Assembly (NCBI GenBank): GCA_920105625.2
Contig: OV050031.1
Coordinates: 6,923,501 to 6,987,500, forward strand
Source of the DNA: Clusia tigrina
Taxonomy: Eukaryota > Arthropoda > Insecta > Diptera > Clusiidae
DNA: 64,000 nucleotides
Direction: 5' to 3'
Below the pieces are notes generated by a model. That model searched no databases. It was not told the origin of the DNA and saw only the letters and a list, made by a program, of their open reading frames with translations. The translations under genes and the position numbers were made by a program. Below are positions 60,880 through 64,000 of the stretch, in pieces (the first letter of the stretch is position 1; each line of letters starts with the position of its first letter).

Positions 60880-62920
60880 ACTATATATCTTTATGGCCTG
60901 AATACAGGGATATTTTAGGCAACTGCGAGACAAACAAATGGGCCAGCTTGAGCACTCCACTTACTAAAATATCCCCCTCTTCACCGTTGCTGTGCCCTTA
61001 GCTTCCTCAAAATGGACTAGCAAACAACACTATCTCAATTGAGCAAAACTAATGAGAATAAAAAGAGCAGCATACATAAATTCCTCGACTCACATTTCCT
61101 CAATGGTCTGAACGAATTGTGATCCATAATTATTAGGAATATAGTCAGATTATTATCGGAACAACACAATGGATCCCCTCGCGGTAGATCGGGGAGTCGC
61201 GCTGTTTTCGCATGGTATCAAAATGAGCCTCTTAGTGATTAGAAGCCACACTTTGATCATGGATATAGAAACTATTTTCATTGACGCAATTTCTAATTAA
61301 TTCATTAATTCGTAGCATTGTCCTTCAGTGGAGACTCCGTGACTTCAACAACGATACTATGAAAAGTTAAAGTCTATAAATCGTGCACGTATTATATTAG
61401 ACAGAGAACAAGTTTATTACAAAACAATAAAGAAAGCTGAACTCGGGCTAGACCGACTTCGAGATATCGTTTCCCCTAAGATCATTTAGCAAGCCCCCTC
61501 ATATAAAGAAACTAAGCGTGCGAGTTAAACCATGCCGATGTTGGATTTATATAACAAAATAACAAAAATTATCTTTCTAGGTATGGTATTCAGATTGATG
61601 AATTCAATACGCATGTGGGCGTGGTGGCTTATTTTTACCCCCACTATGATCACCAAGGTTAATAATTCAATTGTGTACCCATATAGCAATCTTTATTCAC
61701 AACTTTTGAACACATCTCGAATTATGACTATATACATATATACATATATATGCCTATATTTAGTAAGGTTAAGTTAGATTGGAGTGGCAGCCAAAAGCAC
61801 TCGGAACATGGTCATGTGCTTATATTCAGCAGTAGCACATCTGTAAAAAAAATTATGATATTGGACTATTTCGTATTTTCAGCTTTGGACAATTTTAATT
61901 TTTGAACATTTTATTCATTGTGGAATTGTGGTAAAAAAGTATTTAATAATAAAATCGCGTTAAAATTCAATCATTATTTAAATAGCACATCATCGGTCGC
62001 TAAATGGAAGGCCGCATTCACAGGACCTGCTCGATTACGATAAATTACTCAACAGTTGAGTGTTATGATTGGCAGCACTGCATCAGCTGAGTGTAAACAA
62101 ATGCGTCTGCGTACGAAGTTTATGACGCAGAGTTTACTGACACCGCCCCACCCAAAAATAAAAAATTCATTTCGTATTTTATTTGGTATTGTGTTTAAGA
62201 TATGTTTTATGCTTTTCAAGTTTACATTTTCATAAGTTTTAATGTTTTCTATAATTTTTTAACACTTTCAGAACAATTTTTTCTAATGCCCAGTAAATTA
62301 ACTTTTTCATCCAAACTTTGTAATCAGATTTATTATTATTATTATAAAACAAGTTGAAAATTATTGACATATAATAGATATCTGAAAGATTTTAGCTTCA
62401 AAATCGTTAAAATTTGGGCACTCAGATAATGAAATTTTCTAACTGTACTTTCATTTTCATTCTCATAAATTCTAGTTACAAAAATTATTGTCACCCGCCT
62501 ATTTCATCTTCTATTTGACAATTGAGTACACAATTTAAGTAAAATTATTAGAGATCTTGTATGAATCTGAGGTTAGATTTACATACTTCAATAATATTTG
62601 TATCCTTTTTCCATCCCAAAAGATATTATATGTCTCAAGTTATAAATATGAGTGGGATATAGGCATCCACATTGTGCATGGGATCACAGTTTGGACCAAA
62701 TATATTATTACGAAAATTAATAAATTAATAGTTCGTTCACTGCATTGTGTCAATTTTGTTCCTTTTTTTTTGGGTTTTTTAGATTAGGAAATTAAATGGT
62801 AGCTTATGCCAAAGCTTAAAAAAATGCTGCTTACAATTCCTCTTCACCTCCAATTATTTTTCCATGTCCGCGTTGTAATATATTTATCTCTTCAAAAAAT
62901 ATAATGCCAAAGTTCTCTAC
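60880..62920. other. Intergenic, no gene recognised
   Basis: No family resemblance in any frame. A TA/CATA microsatellite is at about 61725-61755, and AT-rich DNA at 62160-62420. Confidence 0.5.
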
Positions 62921-62929
62921 AGTTCGCGC

Positions 62930-63106
62930 TACAACTGAAATACAATTTGCATAATTTCTTCTGAATGTAAATTCTGTTGCTGTTTCTGTGTCTATTTTAT
63001 GTGGCTGCACGAACAACGCAAACAGGAATCGAATTAATTCCAGAAATAATAATGTTCTGTTCTGTTTCCCTTTCTGTTACCGCTTCAGTTTTTTGTCACT
63101 CTGCAC
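62930..63106. mobile_element. Partial copy of the foldback element family
   Basis: The right end, TTTTGTCACTCTGCAC at 63091-63106, matches the end of the foldback element at 51908. Internal TTCTGTTGCTGTTTCTGTGT and TTTCTGTTACCGCTTC words mirror its GCAACAGAAAC units. No matching left inverted end was found nearby, so this looks truncated. Confidence 0.5.
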
Positions 63107-63109
63107 CAT

Positions 63110-64000
63110 TACTGAACTGAAACGGCACTAAGAGAACCGGTCTGCACGAACTCTTGCGACGCGAACAAACTTATTGTAAAATGTTATCGCTATATTCAGG
63201 ACCCTCTTATAGTACTCCCTGGCTTTTTTATTATGTTGTAGCAACCCTGTCCTTATTTTAAGTCAGGTGTCTGAAGTTGATTTTACAGGGGTTCCTTGCC
63301 CAATTTTTTCAAATAGCAACTGTGGCCAGGCAAGGCTTATGATAAGTTTGATTAACATGATTGGATTATCTCGAACACTGTGGAAAAATGTTAAACACGA
63401 TAGGAAGACTATATACATATATATGTATGTGTGTATGTTCTAGCTGACACTCCTCTTCCAGTTACAAGCGCCAGCATAGAGATTGTGCATACATATATAT
63501 ATTTAGGATGCATATAAGCACACGAAATACGGATACGAACTAATCTAAATGCCACAAAAGCTGTTTTATTTATTAACGCACATATTTAAATCGCATATTT
63601 TAATCATTTAATATTTCCTTCCAGATACCGAACGCAAAGAGAATATACTTGAATTTACTGTTTGTTGTTGAGAAAACATTTTCATATGGAAAATAAGTTT
63701 CCTTTGTCTTTCAGAAAGTTTGTGTAAAGGCTAATTTTCAATATGAGTCCAGCAAGCGAAGCGTCATTCAGCAGAAAAGGAATATATTTCTATTTATGTT
63801 TATTTATGTTATATGCTTTTTTTTCTATTTATAATTTCGTGGTAATTATACAAATGTGAATTAATATCAACCACATGCAGGCTCCCATCTAGATACTCGC
63901 TATAAAATTATTAACAACATGAAGAGGATTCTCGGTAATCGTATAAAAAGATACCAGAAATATGTATATAGCCAGTGACTGGATATTTTACCTATTTATT
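63110..64000. other. Right edge, no gene recognised
   Basis: AT-rich with a TATG microsatellite near 63410-63440. An ATG at 63745 opens a short frame (MSPASEASFSRKGIYFYLCL) with a hydrophobic stretch, but no splice or family support. Confidence 0.4.

Overview
The window reads as nuclear DNA of a higher fly (Diptera, Brachycera), most likely a tephritid-like fruit fly. Every recognisable gene is insect-like, with GT-AG introns and AT-rich spacers full of microsatellites, short tandem arrays and decayed transposons. A citrate carrier gene lies next to a fatty-acid-binding-protein gene, the arrangement I recall for sea and fabp on Drosophila 3R. The species is inferred; nothing in the sequence fixes it.

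Layout, left to right. 2.3-9.6 kb: a takeout/JHBP-family secreted protein gene on the minus strand. It has four coding exons and a 6.4 kb first intron holding a 48-bp tandem repeat, a retrotransposon remnant and a roughly 1 kb array of a 22-bp unit. 11.2-22.1 kb: transposon-rich DNA with pieces of RNase H-bearing non-LTR retrotransposons. Two genes sit in it: an uncharacterised 306-residue Gln/Thr/Ser-rich protein (13.4-14.4 kb, minus) and a small secreted odorant-binding-protein-like gene (17.6-18.4 kb, plus). The latter lies between two directly repeated, nearly identical retrotransposon fragments. 22.3-28.6 kb: a seven-exon PP1 catalytic subunit gene (minus, Pp1alpha-96A type) with a GT-rich 3' region and a transposon-filled last intron. 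30.5-32.3 kb: a two-exon, transposase-derived CENP-B/pogo-like gene that has lost catalytic residues. 35.4-36.5 kb: a NUDT18-type Nudix hydrolase. 38.4-42.5 kb: two tandem mitochondrial citrate-carrier genes (minus) with identical intron positions. One is canonical (sea) and the other has lost several substrate-site residues. 42.5-49.5 kb: gene-poor spacer. 49.5-56.8 kb: a three-exon FABP gene (minus) whose 6.7 kb first intron holds a 300-bp (TA)n tract, a foldback element, a MITE and a tRNA-derived SINE. 57-64 kb: gene-poor, with second copies of the SINE, MITE and foldback families and another retrotransposon remnant.

The genes do not form a single pathway; they are ordinary eukaryotic neighbours. 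Citrate export (sea) and fatty-acid binding (fabp) are both linked to lipid metabolism. No bacterial-type system, CRISPR array or operon is present. The most interesting items are the domesticated transposase, the diverged citrate-carrier paralogue, the unusual OBP cysteine pattern and the short non-autonomous repeat families. All exon boundaries were deduced by eye from splice sites, phase and family alignment.
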